Positions 1 to 13,064 are shown, counted from the stretch's first letter. The stretch: 64,000 bases of DNA from Leptobrachium leishanense (GCA_009667805.1 CM019066.1:2604001-2668000); one strand, 5' to 3'. Notes: generated by a model not told the origin, from the sequence alone. Program-made: numbers and translations.

Positions 1-3000
1 TTACTGTATCATGAGCTCCTTACTATGAAATAACACAAGATTACTGTATCCTGAGCTCATTACTATGAAATAACACAAGGTTGCTGTATCCTGAGCTCAT
101 TACTATCAAATAACACAAGGTTGCTGTATCCTGAGCTCATTACTATGAAATAACACAAGGTTACTGTACACTGAGCTCATTACTATGAAATAACACAAGG
201 TCGCTGTATACTGAGCTCATTACTGTGAAATAACACAAGGTTGCTGTATACTGAGCTCATTACTATGAAATAACACAAGGTTGCTGTATACTGAGCTCAT
301 TACTATGAAATAACACAAGGTTGCTGTATACTGAGCTCATTACTATGAAATAACACAAGGTTACTGTATCCTGAGCTCATTACTATGAAATAACACAAGG
401 TTGCTGTATCCTGAGCTCATTACTATGAAATAACACAAGGTCGCTGTATACTGAGCTCATTACTGTGAAATAACACAAGGTTGCTGTATACTGAGCTCAT
501 TACTGTGAAATAACACAAGGTTGCTGTATCCTGAGCTCATTACTATGAAATAACACAAGGTCGCTGTATACTGAGCTCATTACTGTGAAATAACACAAGG
601 TTGCTGTATACTGAGCTCATTACTGTGAAATAACACAAGGTTACTGTATCCTGAGCTCATTACTATGAAATAACACAAGGATGCTGTATCCTGAGCTCAT
701 TACTATGAAATAACACAAGGTTACTGTACCCTGAGCTCATTACTGTGAAATAACACAAGGTTACTGTATCCTGAGCTCATTACTGTGAAATAACACAAGG
801 TTACTGTATCCTGAGCTCATTACTGTGAAATAGCACAAGGATGCTGTATACTGAGCTCATTACTATGAAATAACACAAGGTTGCTGTATACTGAGCTCAT
901 TACTGTGAAATAACACAAGGATGCTGTATCCTGAGCTCATTACTATGAAATCACACAAGGTTGCTGTATACTGAGCTCATTACTATGAAATAACACAAGG
1001 TTGCTGTATACTGAGCTCATTACTGTGAAATAACACAAGGTTGCTGTATACTGAGCTCATTACTATGAAATAACACAAGGATGCTGTATCCTGAGCTCAT
1101 TACTATGAAATAACACAAGGTTGCTGTACACTGAGCTCATTACTATGAAATAACACAAGGTTGCTGTATACTGAGCTCATTACTATGAAATAACACAAGG
1201 ATGCTGTATACTGAGCTCATTACTATGAAATAACACAAGGTTGCTGTATACTGAGCTCATTACTATGAAATAACACAAGGTTGCCGTATACTGAGCTCAT
1301 TACTGTGAAATAACACAAGGTTGCTGTATCCTGAGCTCATTACTATGAAATAGCACAAGGTTGCTGTATACTGAGCTCATTACTATGAAATAGCACAAGG
1401 ATGCTGTATACTGAGCTCATTACTATGAGATAACACAAGGTTGCTGTATACTGAGCTCATTACTATGAAATAACACAAGGTTGCTGTATACTGAGCTCAT
1501 TACTGTGAAATAACACAAGGTTGCTGTATACTGAGCTCATTACTATGAAATAACACAAGGTTGCTGTATACTGAGCTCATTACTATGAAATAACACAAGG
1601 TTGCTGTATACTGAGCTCATTACTATGAAATAACACAAGGTCGCTGTATACTGAGCTCATTACTATGAAATAACACAGGTTGCTGTATACTGAGCTCATT
1701 ACTGTGAAATAACACAAGGTTGCTGTATCCTGAGCTCATTACTATGAAATAACACAAGGTTGCTGTATCCTGAGCTCATTACTATGAAATAACACAAGGT
1801 TACTGTACCCTGAGCTCATTACTGTGAAATAACACAAGGTTGCTGTATACTGAGCTCATTACTGTGAAATAACACAAGGTTACTGTATCCTGAGCTCATT
1901 ACTGTGAAATAACACAAGGATGCTGTATACTGAGCTCATTACTATGAAATAACACAAGGTTGCTGTATACTGAGCTCATTACTGTGAAATAACACAAGGA
2001 TGCTGTATCCTGAGCTCATTACTATGAAATAACACAAGGTTGCTGTATACTGAGCTCATTACTATGAAATAACACAAGGTTGCTGTATACTGAGCTCATT
2101 ACTGTGAAATAACACAAGGTTGCTGTATACTGAGCTCATTACTATGAAATAACACAAGGATGCTGTATCCTGAGCTCATTACTATGAAATAACACAAGGT
2201 TGCTGTACACTGAGCTCATTACTATGAAATAACACAAGGTTGCTGTATACTGAGCTCATTACTATGAAATAACACAAGGATGCTGTATACTGAGCTCATT
2301 ACTATGAAATAACACAAGGTTGCTGTATACTGAGCTCATTACTATGAAATAACACAAGGTTGCTGTATACTGAGCTCATTACTGTGAAATAACACAAGGT
2401 TGCTGTATCCTGAGCTCATTACTATGAAATAACACAAGGTTGCTGTATACTGAGCTCATTACTATGAAATAACACAAGGATGCTGTATACTGAGCTCATT
2501 ACTATGAGATAACACAAGGTTGCTGTATACTGAGCTCATTACTATGAAATAACACAAGGTTGCTGTATACTGAGCTCATTACTGTGAAATAACACAAGGT
2601 TGCTGTATCCTCCTGAGCTCATTACTATGAAATAACACAAGGTTGCTGTATACTGAGCTCATTACTGTGAAATAACACAAGGTTGCTGTATACTGAGCTC
2701 ATTGCTATGAAATAACACAAGGTTGCTGTATACTGAGCTCATTACTATGAAATAACATAAGGTTGCTGTATCCTCCTGAACTCATTACTGTGAAATAACA
2801 CAAGGTTGCTGTATCCTCCTGAACTCATTACTATGAAATAACACAAGGTTGCTGTATACTGAGCTCATTACTGTGAAATAACACAAGGATGCTGTATACT
2901 GAGCTCATTACTATGAAATAACACAAGGTTGCTGTATCCTCCTGAACTCATTACTATGAAATAACACAAGGTTGCTGTATCCTCCTGAACTCATTACTGT

Positions 3001-6000
3001 GAAATAACACAAGGTGCTGTATACTGAGCTCATTACTATGAAATAACACAAGGTTGCTGTATACTGAGCTCATTACTATGAAATAACACAAGGTTGCTGT
3101 ATACTGAGCTCATTACTATGAAATAACACAAGGATGCTGTATACTGAGCTCATTACTATGAAATAGCACAAGGATGCTGTATACTGAGCTCATTACTATG
3201 AAATAACACAAGGTTGCTGTATACTGAGCTCATTACTATGAAATAACACAAGGTTGCTGTATACTGAGCTCATTACTATGAAATAACACAAGGTTGCTGT
3301 ATCCTGAGCTCATTACTATGAAATAACACAAGGTTACTGTATCCTGAGCTCATTACTATGAAATAACACAAGGTTGCTGTATCCTGAGCTCATTACTATG
3401 AATAACACAAGGTCGCTGTATACTGAGCTCATTACTGTGAAATAACACAAGGTGCTGTATACTGAGCTCATTACTGTGAAATAACACAAGGTGCTGTATA
3501 CTGAGCTCATTACTATGAAATAACACAAGGTCGCTGTATACTGAGCTCATTACTGTGAAATAACACAAGGTTGCTGTATACTGAGCTCATTACTATGAAA
3601 TAACACAAGGTTACTGTATCCTGAGCTCATTACTATGAAATAACACAAGGATGCTGTATCCTGAGCTCATTACTATGAAATAACACAAGGTTGCTGTATC
3701 CTGAGCTCATTACTATGAAATAGCACAAGGTTGCTGTATACTGAGCTCATTACTATGAAATAGCACAAGGATGCTGTATACTGAGCTCATTACTATGAGA
3801 TAACACAAGGTTGCTGTATACTGAGCTCATTACTATGAAATAACACAAGGTTGCTGTATACTGAGCTCATTACTGTGAAATAACACAAGGTTGCTGTATC
3901 CTCCTGAACTCATTACTGTGAAATAACACAAGGTTGCTGTATACTGAGCTCATTACTGTGAAATAACACAAGGCTGTGTATCTGAGCTCATTGCTATGAA
4001 ATAACACAAGGTTGCTGTATACTGAGCTCATTACTATGAAATAACATAAGGTTGCTGTATCCTCCTGAACTCATTACTGTGAAATAACACAAGGTTGCTG
4101 TATCCTCCTGAACTCATTACTATGAAATAACACAAGGTTGCTGTATACTGAGCTCATTACTATGAAATAACACAAGGTTGCTGTATCCTCCTGAACTCAT
4201 TACTGTGAAATAACACAAGGATGCTGTATACTGAGCTCATTACTGTGAAATAACACAAGGATGCTGTATACTGAGCTCATTACTATGAAATAGCACAAGG
4301 TTGCTGTATACTGAGCTCATTACTATGAAATAACACAAGGATGCTGTATACTGAGCTCATTACTATGAAATAGCACAAGGATGCTGTATACTGAGCTCAT
4401 TACTATGAAATAACACAAGGTTGCTGTATACTGAGCTCATTACTATGAAATAACACAAGGTTTCTGTATCCTCCTGAACTCATTACTGTGAAATAACACA
4501 AGGTTGCTGTATACTGAGCTCATTACTGTGAAATAACACAAGGTTGCTGTATACTGAGCTCATTACTATGAAATAACACAAGGTTGCTGTATACTGAGCT
4601 CATTACTATGAAATAACACAAGGTTGCCGTATACTGAGCTCATTACTGTGAAATAACACAAGGTTGCTGTATCCTGAGCTCATTACTGTGAAATAACACA
4701 AGGTTGCTGTATACTGAGCTCATTACTATGAAATAACACAAGGTTGCTGTATACTGAGCTCATTACTATGAAATAACACAAGGACGCTGTATACTGAGCT
4801 CATTACTATGAAATAACAAAAGGTTGCTGTATACTGAGCTCATTACTATGAAATAACACAAGGTTGCTGTATACTGAGCTCATTACTGTGAAATAACACA
4901 AGGTTGCTGTATACTGAGCTCATTACTATGAAATAACACAAGGTTGCTGTATACTGAGCTCATTACTATGAAATAACACAAGGATGCCGTATACTGAGCT
5001 CATTACTATGAAATAACACAAGGTTGCTGTATACTGAGCTCATTACTATTAAATAACACAAGGTTGCTGTATCCTGAGCTCATTACTATGAAATAACACA
5101 AGGTTGCTGTATCCTGAGCTCATTACTATGAAATAACACAAGGTTGCTGTATCCTGAGCTCATTACTATGAAATAACACAAGGTTGCTGTATACTGAGCT
5201 CATTGCTATGAAATAACACAAGGTTGCTGTATACTGAGCTCATTACTATGAAATAACACAAGGTCGCTGTATACTGAGCTCATTACTGTGAAATAACACA
5301 AGGTTGCTGTATACTGAGCTCATTACTGTGAAATAACACAAGGTTGCTGTATCCTGAGCTCATTACTATGAAATAACACAAGGATGCTGTATCCTGAGCT
5401 CATTACTATGAAATAACACAAGGTTACTGTACCCTGAGCTCATTACTGTGAAATAACACAAGGTTACTGTATCCTGAGCTCATTACTGTGAAATAACACA
5501 AGGTTACTGTATCCTGAGCTCATTACTGTGAAATAGCACAAGGATGCTGTATACTGAGCTCATTACTATGAAATAACACAAGGTTGCTGTATACTGAGCT
5601 CATTACTGTGAAATAACACAAGGATGCTGTATCCTGAGCTCATTACTATGAAATCACACAAGGTTGCTGTATACTGAGCTCATTACTATGAAATAACACA
5701 AGGTTGCTGTATACTGAGCTCATTACTGTGAAATAACACAAGGTTGCTGTATACTGAGCTCATTACTATGAAATAACACAAGGATGCTGTATCCTGAGCT
5801 CATTACTATGAAATAACACAAGGTTGCTGTACACTGAGCTCATTACTATGAAATAACACAAGGTTGCTGTATACTGAGCTCATTACTATGAAATAACACA
5901 AGGATGCTGTATACTGAGCTCATTACTATGAAATAACACAAGGTTGCTGTATACTGAGCTCATTACTATGAAATAACACAAGGTTGCCGTATACTGAGCT

Positions 6001-8100
6001 CATTACTGTGAAATAACACAAGGTTGCTGTGTCCTGAGCTCATTACTATGAAATAGCACAAGGTTGCTGTATACTGAGCTCATTACTATGAAATAGCACA
6101 AGGATGCTGTATACTGAGCTCATTACTATGAGATAACACAAGGTTGCTGTATACTGAGCTCATTACTATGAAATAACACAAGGTTGCTGTATACTGAGCT
6201 CATTACTGTGAAATAACACAAGGTTGCTGTATACTGAGCTCATTACTGTGAAATAACACAAGGTTGCTGTATCCTCCTGAACTCATTACTGTGAAATAAC
6301 ACAAGGTTGCTGTATACTGAGCTCATTACTGTGAAATAACACAAGGTTGCTGTATACTGAGCTCATTGCTATGAAATAACACAAGGTTGCTGTATACTGA
6401 GCTCATTACTATGAAATAACATAAGGTTGCTGTATCCTCCTGAACTCATTACTGTGAAATAACACAAGGTTGCTGTATCCTCCTGAACTCATTACTATGA
6501 AATAACACAAGGTTGCTGTATACTGAGCTCATTACTATGAAATAACACAAGGTTGCTGTATCCTCCTGAACTCATTACTGTGAAATAACACAAGGATGCT
6601 GTATACTGAGCTCATTACTGTGAAATAACACAAGGATGCTGTATACTGAGCTCATTACTATGAAATAGCACAAGGTTGCTGTATACTGAGCTCATTACTA
6701 TGAAATAACACAAAGATGCTGTTACTCTGAGCTCATTACTATGAAATAGCACAAGGATGCTGTATACTGAGCTCATTACTATGAAATAACACAAGGTTGC
6801 TGTATACTGAGCTCATTACTATGAAATAACACAAGGTTTCTGTATCCTCCTGAACTCATTACTGTGAAATAACACAAGGTTGCTGTATACTGAGCTCATT
6901 ACTGTGAAATAACACAAGGTTGCTGTATACTGAGCTCATTACTATGAAATAACACAAGGTTGCTGTATACTGAGCTCATTACTATGAAATAACACAAGGT
7001 TGCCGTATACTGAGCTCATTACTGTGAAATAACACAAGGTTGCTGTATCCTGAGCTCATTACTGTGAAATAACACAAGGTTGCTGTATACTGAGCTCATT
7101 ACTATGAAATAACACAAGGTTGCTGTATACTGAGCTCATTACTATGAAATAACACAAGGACGCTGTATACTGAGCTCATTACTATGAAATAACAAAAGGT
7201 TGCTGTATACTGAGCTCATTACTATGAAATAACACAAGGTTGCTGTATACTGAGCTCATTACTGTGAAATAACACAAGGTTGCTGTATACTGAGCTCATT
7301 ACTATGAAATAACACAAGGTTGCTGTATACTGAGCTCATTACTATGAAATAACACAAGGATGCCGTATACTGAGCTCATTACTATGAAATAACACAAGGT
7401 TGCTGTATCCTGAGCTCATTACTATGAAATAACACAAGGTTGCTGTATACTGAGCTCATTACTATTAAATAACACAAGGTTGCTGTATCCTGAGCTCATT
7501 ACTATGAAATAACACAAGGTTGCTGTATCCTGAGCTCATTACTATGAAATAACACAAGGTTGCTGTATCCTGAGCTCATTACTATGAAATAACACAAGGT
7601 TGCTGTATCCTGAGCTCATTACTATGAAAATAAACACAAGGATGCTGTATACTGAGCTCATTACTGTGAAATAACACAAGGTTGCTGTATACTGAGCTCA
7701 TTACTGTAAAAAAACACAAGGTTGCTGTATACTGAGCTCATTACTGTGAAATAACACAAGGATGCTGTATACTGAGCTCATTACTATGAAATAACACAAA
7801 GATGCTGTATACTGAGCTCATTACTATGAAATAACACAAGGATGCTGTATACTGAGCTCATTACTATGAAATAACACAAGGATGCTGTATCCTGAGCTCA
7901 TTACTGTGAAATAACACAAGGATGCTGTATACTGAGCTCATTACTGTGAAATAACACAAGGTTGCTGTATACTGAGCTCATTACTGTGAAATAACACAAG
8001 GATGCTGTATACTGAGCTCACTACTGTGAAATAACACAAGGTTGCTGTATCCTGAGCTCATTACTGTGAAATAACACAAGTTCGCCTTATACTGAGCTCA
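1..8100. repeat. 40-bp satellite array
   Basis: About 200 head-to-tail copies of a 40-bp unit fill this stretch; its left end lies outside the window. The unit has the core CTGAGCTCATTACTRTGAAA followed by TAACACAAGG and TTGCTGTATM. Nearly every unit carries the palindrome GAGCTC. A 43-bp variant with an extra CCT reads GAACTC and lacks that site. Variant units recur in the same order: the run starting at 841 reappears at 1920 (about 27 units on) and at 5544, and the 3.9-5.0 kb segment reappears about 2376 bp later. This shows block duplication beyond single-unit turnover. Short open frames here are by-products of the repeat. Function unknown. Confidence 0.97.
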
Positions 8101-8645
8101 GAATGGAAAAGGAGCTAACAAGCTAGCGGGTTTAGATTCGGCTGCTTTGAATGTCCCTTTGAGACACAAATGAACACACCGACATGTTTTTAAAGCGTAA
8201 ATGCGATTTATCCTGTCATACATTGTCTTTGTGGCGCACACGTTGAGTAAACCTTTCTCGGGTAAGGAACTGAATAGTTAGAGCTGAAAGTAGTTGGGTA
8301 ATTAGTGCAGTTTTGAAAGACCTTGTTACTCCATGGTTTCCTTTCAAAAGCATCATTAATTGCTACTATTGATTGCGGCGCCTGCTTGCAAAGCGATGTT
8401 TTGAAAGCTGCGCAGGGCGTCCTGTGTCACAATGTTCACGTACCATGGAGAAGTGCAAGACATCAGTTGCAGACAGCTTTGCCAGCTTGTGCATACAGTG
8501 TCATGTCTCACTTTATCATCAGAGTGAAAATAAGTGTCATACATTTAACCAGGTTTACCATAACTATTAGGCTTTTGTTCTGATAAAGGTAACGTTGTCT
8601 CTGAATAAGATGGTTGGATATTTTCACTGGATATAATCAGATATA
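8101..8645. other. Unassigned flank of the satellite
   Basis: The satellite ends in a diverged unit (GAGCTCAGAATGG) and passes into sequence I cannot assign. No convincing coding frame, tandem repeat or inverted terminal repeat was seen. Short frames on both strands overlap and lack family resemblance. Confidence 0.5.
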
Positions 8646-9530
8646 CAGGGTTATTCAAAGAGAATCAAAAAGTCACTGCACATTCGGTGACTTTTCGTTC
8701 TCTTCAATTTGGTGCGATTTGTCGATCCCATTTCGGCGACCCTGCGGTGTATTCAGCAAGCAGCACAGGGCCGTCGTAGTGCAGGGAAAAGCCGCCGAAA
8801 ACCCGCCGAACACTCACCGCAGAACCCGGCGAAAGCACACACCGAAACCAGCAAAAACATCTGGATTAACCCCACTGAACACACTCCAAGCAGCCGCAGA
8901 TCACAGCGCAGAGCAGCCGCCGGAAAAAGCCGACACCACAGACGAATGGAGTGAAAAGAAAACCAGTACGCTTGAATGTTTGAAAAGTGAAACGCTGTTT
9001 GCAAAGAAACTACAGAACGAAAATGTCTGAAATTTACACATAAGATCCAATGAATGATAATAAAAAGGGCTGTTACAGAAAAAAGAAAAAACGGAATTTT
9101 TTTTGCAAACAAATCCCGAAAAATGCCTAAAAGATCCTAAAAAAATCTATAAATAAAGAGACTTTTTAATGCAGAATATTATAATGAACGGTTTATTAGA
9201 TATTGGATTAAAACGGGAATATTTTTAACATTGAAGCCTATGTGATTCGCCTGAATAAGTCTGTCGAATTAAACCACCGAATGGCAGGGCAATTCGACAA
9301 CTTTTCCCTGCTGGTTTGTGTTCTCTGAATAGACGAAGCATTGCTTCTGTATGGGGATTCACTGCCTTCGAACAGGCACTGAACAGGCACAGTTTGTGCA
9401 GACAATTCGCCAACATTTGGCGAACTGCCTGCTCTCTGAATAGCCAAATGGCCAGGAAAGGTAACCGTACGCTGAATTTCAGAATTCAGTTACCTTTCGG
9501 CCACAATTCGGATCTCTTTGAATAACCCTG
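8646..9530 (+). mobile_element. Short inverted-repeat DNA element, CAGGGTTATTC family, full copy
   Basis: The 885-bp element begins CAGGGTTATTCAAAGAGA and ends with the exact reverse complement, TCTCTTTGAATAACCCTG. Flanking bases are ATA on the left and GTA on the right. Each end carries its own small hairpin just inside the terminal repeat (for example AAAGTCAC...GTGACTTTT near 8670-8697). It encodes no transposase. Related copies lie at 14905-15776, 24541-25300, 27108-30138 (interrupted), 30262-31055, 38880-39781 and 63734 to the window end. The superfamily is uncertain: a TA-type target suggests a Tc1/mariner-like or related enzyme, but only by inference. Confidence 0.85.
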
Positions 9531-10438
9531 GTAGAGTTGTGTATGGTTGAAGACTAATTTGGGTCACGAGAAGATGTTGATAATTTCCATGACCTGGATT
9601 TACTGTTTGTCACTGGCAGATCCAGAATCGAGCTGTAACAGAAAACAGAGAATATTCACTAAAATCCATGGCTTGACGTTGAAGCCCACTCTTCTCAGCA
9701 TTAGAACTTATCATGGAAAGTAAGTAGGAGAACGTGCGTTCTTTGAGGACTGGAACTCGATGTCCCAGTGATAGCTCACCCTTACGTAGCATCACTTCCT
9801 CTTAGGAGATCTGCAGATGGAAACTGGTTCCCAGGAAGATGGTACTAGCATGGAATTTATTAAACACATGAAGCTCTATCCCCTTCCTGGTGTAAACTTA
9901 ACCCGAGCTGTTATAAATGTCCCAGAGTCATGAAAGTCTATGGAGTTGGAAGCTTACGACAGCTCTGGTTAAGTTTACGGGGGGGTGGAATACAGCCCAT
10001 GGAATATATACTTAGAATCATCAAACCAAAGGAACAGAAAGGAGAGTCAGAGACCATTCTTGTCCAGGAATCAGGACAGACAGCAAGCAGCTGTGGTCCC
10101 TGAAGAACGACAAAGGATCACGAAGCAAAGAGTCCTAATCTAGGGCATGAATAGGGAACGGATTGAAGCACGGGACAAAAACCGGGTCACTGAGTCCAAC
10201 GCCACAGAATAAACAAGCACTTGACTGAGGGTTCTATGAGGCTTTATAGGCCCAGGTCCCTAGGAACACCCCAGCTGCTGAGGGAACAGAAGCAGAACTA
10301 TGTCCTTGCTATTCAGGTCAATGGCCAAGTGGGTGTCAGTCCCGTCTGCAGGAGAACTTGTTGAGGACCATCATTGAGGACCAGCAGCGTCTTCGCTGAA
10401 CTCTCCCTTCACCGAGCTGCGTTGATGATTAACTACAG
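9531..10438. other. Unassigned, with a small MITE-like palindrome
   Basis: No gene recognised. Positions about 9885-9999 form an imperfect inverted repeat (TGTAAACTTAACC... with ...GGTTAAGTTTAC) ending GGAATACAGCCCAT. The same termini occur in opposite orientation at 41491-41599, so this is probably a dispersed short element. 10080-10260 has an LTR-like A/G-rich character, too weak to call. Confidence 0.4.
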
Positions 10439-11070
10439 CATTGTTTACCAAACCTGGTCCTCAGGTCCCCCTAAGAGGCCAGGTTTGCAGATATTTGAAG
10501 CACAGCACAGGTGATCTGATTTTGCTGCTCAGTGATTGCAGGATCAGTCTGCATTTCCCCAGGGGAATCCTTAAAACCTGTCCTGTTAGGGAGACTTGAG
10601 GACCAGGGTTGGGAAACATAGGGATGTGCGTTTCGGGTTTCGGAATTTTTGAATTTTCACGAAATTTCCCGATTCGTGTTTTCGGATGCGGCCGAATTTC
10701 CGAAAATTTTTAGATCCGAAAATGGCAGATCCGAAAAGTTTTCCGAGCCGAAATGAAATATTTTCGGACTTTTCGAATGGACTTGAAATGTGTCAAATCG
10801 AAATTTATTGCTTTGAAATGAGGAGAACAGACATTCCGGGAAAACGAAAATTTCCGAACTTACGAAAAGTCGATACAAAAACCGAGCAAAGTGACACGAA
10901 AATACGAAAAGTGGTCGATATTCCGAAAAAAAGAAAGTACACGAAAAACGAATCGAGCCGAACCGAATCGAAACAGAAATCGGTCGAAACGAGCCGAATC
11001 GAAAAGTTTAAAAATCCGAAAAATCGAACCGAATCGAACCGAAAAAAAATCGGTGCACAAGCCAACACTG
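10439..11070. mobile_element. hAT-like MITE, interrupted by a second element
   Basis: The sequence runs from CATTGTTTACCAAACCTGGTC to CCAGGGTTGGGAAACA and, after an insertion, ACACTG at 11064-11070. The body matches copies at 41857-42032 and 53065-53219 (shared GGCCAGGTTTGCAGATAT and TTGCTGCTCAGTGATTGCAG). The 41857 copy has a perfect 8-bp target duplication, which supports hAT assignment for the family. Flanks here (AACTACAG / TTCTACAA) are only a partial match. Confidence 0.65.
10620..11063. mobile_element. CCGAA/TTCGG-rich inverted-repeat element nested in the hAT-like MITE
   Basis: It starts GGGATGTGCGTTTCGGGTTT and ends in CGGTGCACAAGCC, an imperfect inverted repeat. The interior is made almost entirely of TTCGG in the left part and CGAA/CCGAA in the right part, so the two halves are loosely complementary. 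It splits the terminal GAAACACTG of the surrounding MITE. Open frames on both strands follow from the scarcity of stops in CGAA repeats and are not genes. Confidence 0.7.
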
Positions 11071-11135
11071 TTCTACAACACAATTAGTAGACATCTGGAT
11101 TAGGGGAGTCACAACTGTATAGGAATCCCAAAACA

Positions 11136-11212
11136 GTGCACTGAGCTCATTACTGCAAGACAACACAACATGCAATGTCAGGTCACTGTATAATGAGCTC
11201 AGAACGCTAAAG
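11136..11212 (+). repeat. Isolated, diverged pair of satellite-like units
   Basis: GTGCACTGAGCTCATTACTG is followed about 45 bp later by CACTGTATAATGAGCTCAGAA. Both resemble the 40-bp satellite at 1-8100. The outer end (GAGCTCAGAACGCTAAAGG) also resembles the terminal unit of the array (GAGCTCAGAATGGAAAAGG). It is either a relict or a dispersed source unit. Confidence 0.7.
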
Positions 11213-11324
11213 GGAGGTTTCGCTTTCAAAACATTGTGGAATGTTCAAGTTCAAATAAAAGCGCATGATGGATACAATGTCCCTTTAAAACCGAATATCA
11301 AGAATAGAGTGTTTGACCAAACTG

Positions 11325-11413
11325 CACACACACACACACATACACTTACATACACACACACACATACATACATACACACACACATAGATACACACACACA
11401 CACATACACATAT

Positions 11414-11450
<37 letters not shown>

Positions 11451-11453
11451 CAA
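11325..11453. repeat. (AC)n microsatellite with ATAC variants
   Basis: A 130-bp run of CA dinucleotides with interspersed CATACA steps. It creates open frames (Cys-Val or Thr-His repeats) on both strands that are artefacts. Confidence 0.97.
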
Positions 11454-12431
11454 ACTCCAAGAAACCCAACCTCAACACAATACAAAAACCTCCAAGTCCT
11501 TCTAACGCCGGCTCCAGACCATTGCAAATCCAACTCCGGCTTGCAGTATTTATTCCACTAATCACTTAATGCCAATAAAGGTGTAAATTGATATTTAACC
11601 CCTCCTGAAGTGTCACTGTTAGAAATAGAACTGTATATGTAACATTTCCACAGTAGAAAAAACGACAGCTTCTTTTTGACTTAACATGCAACAAAATACA
11701 CATTTTTTTGAATGGTTATTCCATATTTCTGGAGCTCTGTAGGAGACGGCTGAGACAATCTATCACCAGTGGACCATAGACTAAAGGTGGTGGACACAGC
11801 TGGACTGAGCATATTGCTTGGGGAGCATGGGAATATCACAGAGAAGTGATCACGGACCATGAAAGGTGAGGTCTGGGTTCAAGGATTTTCCGCTTTTGAT
11901 GTTTTGTTGTATCATAGAAGATTTTTTTATATGTTTTTGGTTTGGTGGTGTTACATACTATATACTACTTATCTGTCGTGTAAACCAAATGAGGGGCCGT
12001 AACTTTATCACAGGAGAATCAATGCCTTGACACTGCGTCCGAACGCTTCTCGTTAAATACAATTGTAATTTTTTTTCCTATACTAGTGGAAGTCCTTTTC
12101 CATCTGTCATCACCTTTTATACTTGATTGATGGAAGGATTTTGGAGCACACCGGGGAATATTTATTTTGCCCCTGGAAAAAAATGCCTTATGATGTATTA
12201 TGTATGTATTTGAGGAGATTCATGTGAGTGTGTGGGTGACTGTGCAAGTTGAGATATGTATATGTGAGTGTGTGTACCTAGGTGGTGAAGGATTGTAGGT
12301 GCACCTTGGTGGTATGGGAGTGAGTGTGGTGGGGTCAGTGTGACACACTGCATGTTAGAGTATACAGCGATGGAATGTGTCTGTGTGAGGGTGAGTATTA
12401 ATTCGGCTGAGCAGGATTGGAGTGTTTGTAC
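11454..12431. other. Unassigned
   Basis: About 1 kb without a recognised gene. 12205-12345 is GTGTGT-rich and degenerate. No long frame, inverted termini or family resemblance seen. Confidence 0.5.
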
Positions 12432-12645
12432 CAGGGCCGGCCCAAGACACTGTGCTGCCTAGTTCCAAGGATGAAATGATGCCCCACTCCAAAAAAAATG
12501 TGCCGCATTTGAGCGTATCAGAGATCCACAGCAATAAGACTCACAGTAATGTGTGGGGTGCCTAGGTGAGGCCCAAAATGCTGCCCCTGGCAAAGTGCTG
12601 CCTGGAGCCATGACTCCATCAGGCACCATGGACGGGCCGGCCCTG
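12432..12645. mobile_element. hAT MITE with perfect 8-bp target duplication
   Basis: The 214-bp element has ends CAGGGCCGGCCC and GGGCCGGCCCTG and is flanked on both sides by GTTTGTAC (12424-12431 and 12646-12653). The CAGGG terminus and 8-bp duplication are diagnostic of hAT transposons. It is too short to encode transposase and must have been moved in trans. The perfect duplication implies a fairly recent insertion. Confidence 0.95.
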
Positions 12646-12816
12646 GTTTGTACTTCTTGTAGGATGGAAATGTTTTGCCCTTCCTTACCTCTCCATGTAA
12701 TACGAGGAGCCAATAATATCGTTTGGGTGTGAATTCCTGCAACATTTATTATTTACAAACAGTAAATAATAGAAACAGCAATTTTCACGATCTTTATGAC
12801 CAGATAAGGCATAAGA

Positions 12817-12890
12817 CAAGTGTCGGCAACCTTGGCTCTCCAGATATTTTGGAACTACATCTCCCATGATGCTCAGCCACTCATTAAGGT
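12817..12890. mobile_element. Fragment of palindromic hAT-like MITE
   Basis: GTCGGCAACCTTGGCTCTCC and GGAACTACATCTCCCATGAT match the more complete palindromic copy at 45362-45497. Only one arm is present, running into an L2-like tail. Confidence 0.6.
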
Positions 12891-12907
12891 GGCAGATGCT
12901 CAACAGT

Positions 12908-13064
12908 GTCACCCCTATCCTCTTAGATTGTAAGCTCTTGAGCAGGGACCTCTCACCTACTGTACTATGCGTTTAACCTGTATGTTTATTTGTTGATCGG
13001 CCTCCCACTGTACAGCGCTACCGAACTTGTTAGCGCTGTATAAAAACTTGTAACTGTAGTTAAA
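12908..13064 (+). mobile_element. L2-like LINE 3' end fragment
   Basis: AGATTGTAAGCTCTTGAGCA, then TGTACAGCGCTACCGAA and GCGCTGTATAAA. These are the 3' landmarks of the L2-like elements at 21894-23032 and, reversed, at 17000-17780. No coding part remains. Confidence 0.75.

Noticed and set aside
3334..3568. Cys-Tyr-Phe and Ser-Asn-Glu-Leu repeat frames on the minus strand
   Set aside because: They are translations of the 40-bp satellite and appear only where a 1-base loss opens the frame.
1..8100. CRISPR-like regular repeat
   Set aside because: Units are directly adjacent with no unique spacers, and the context is a vertebrate genome.
10686..11103. Lys/Glu/Ser-rich and Phe-rich opposing frames of 66-133 codons
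   Set aside because: They lie in a CCGAA/TTCGG-rich element and reflect its base composition.
11234..11569. Thr-His and Cys-Val repeat frames
   Set aside because: Encoded by the (AC)n microsatellite.
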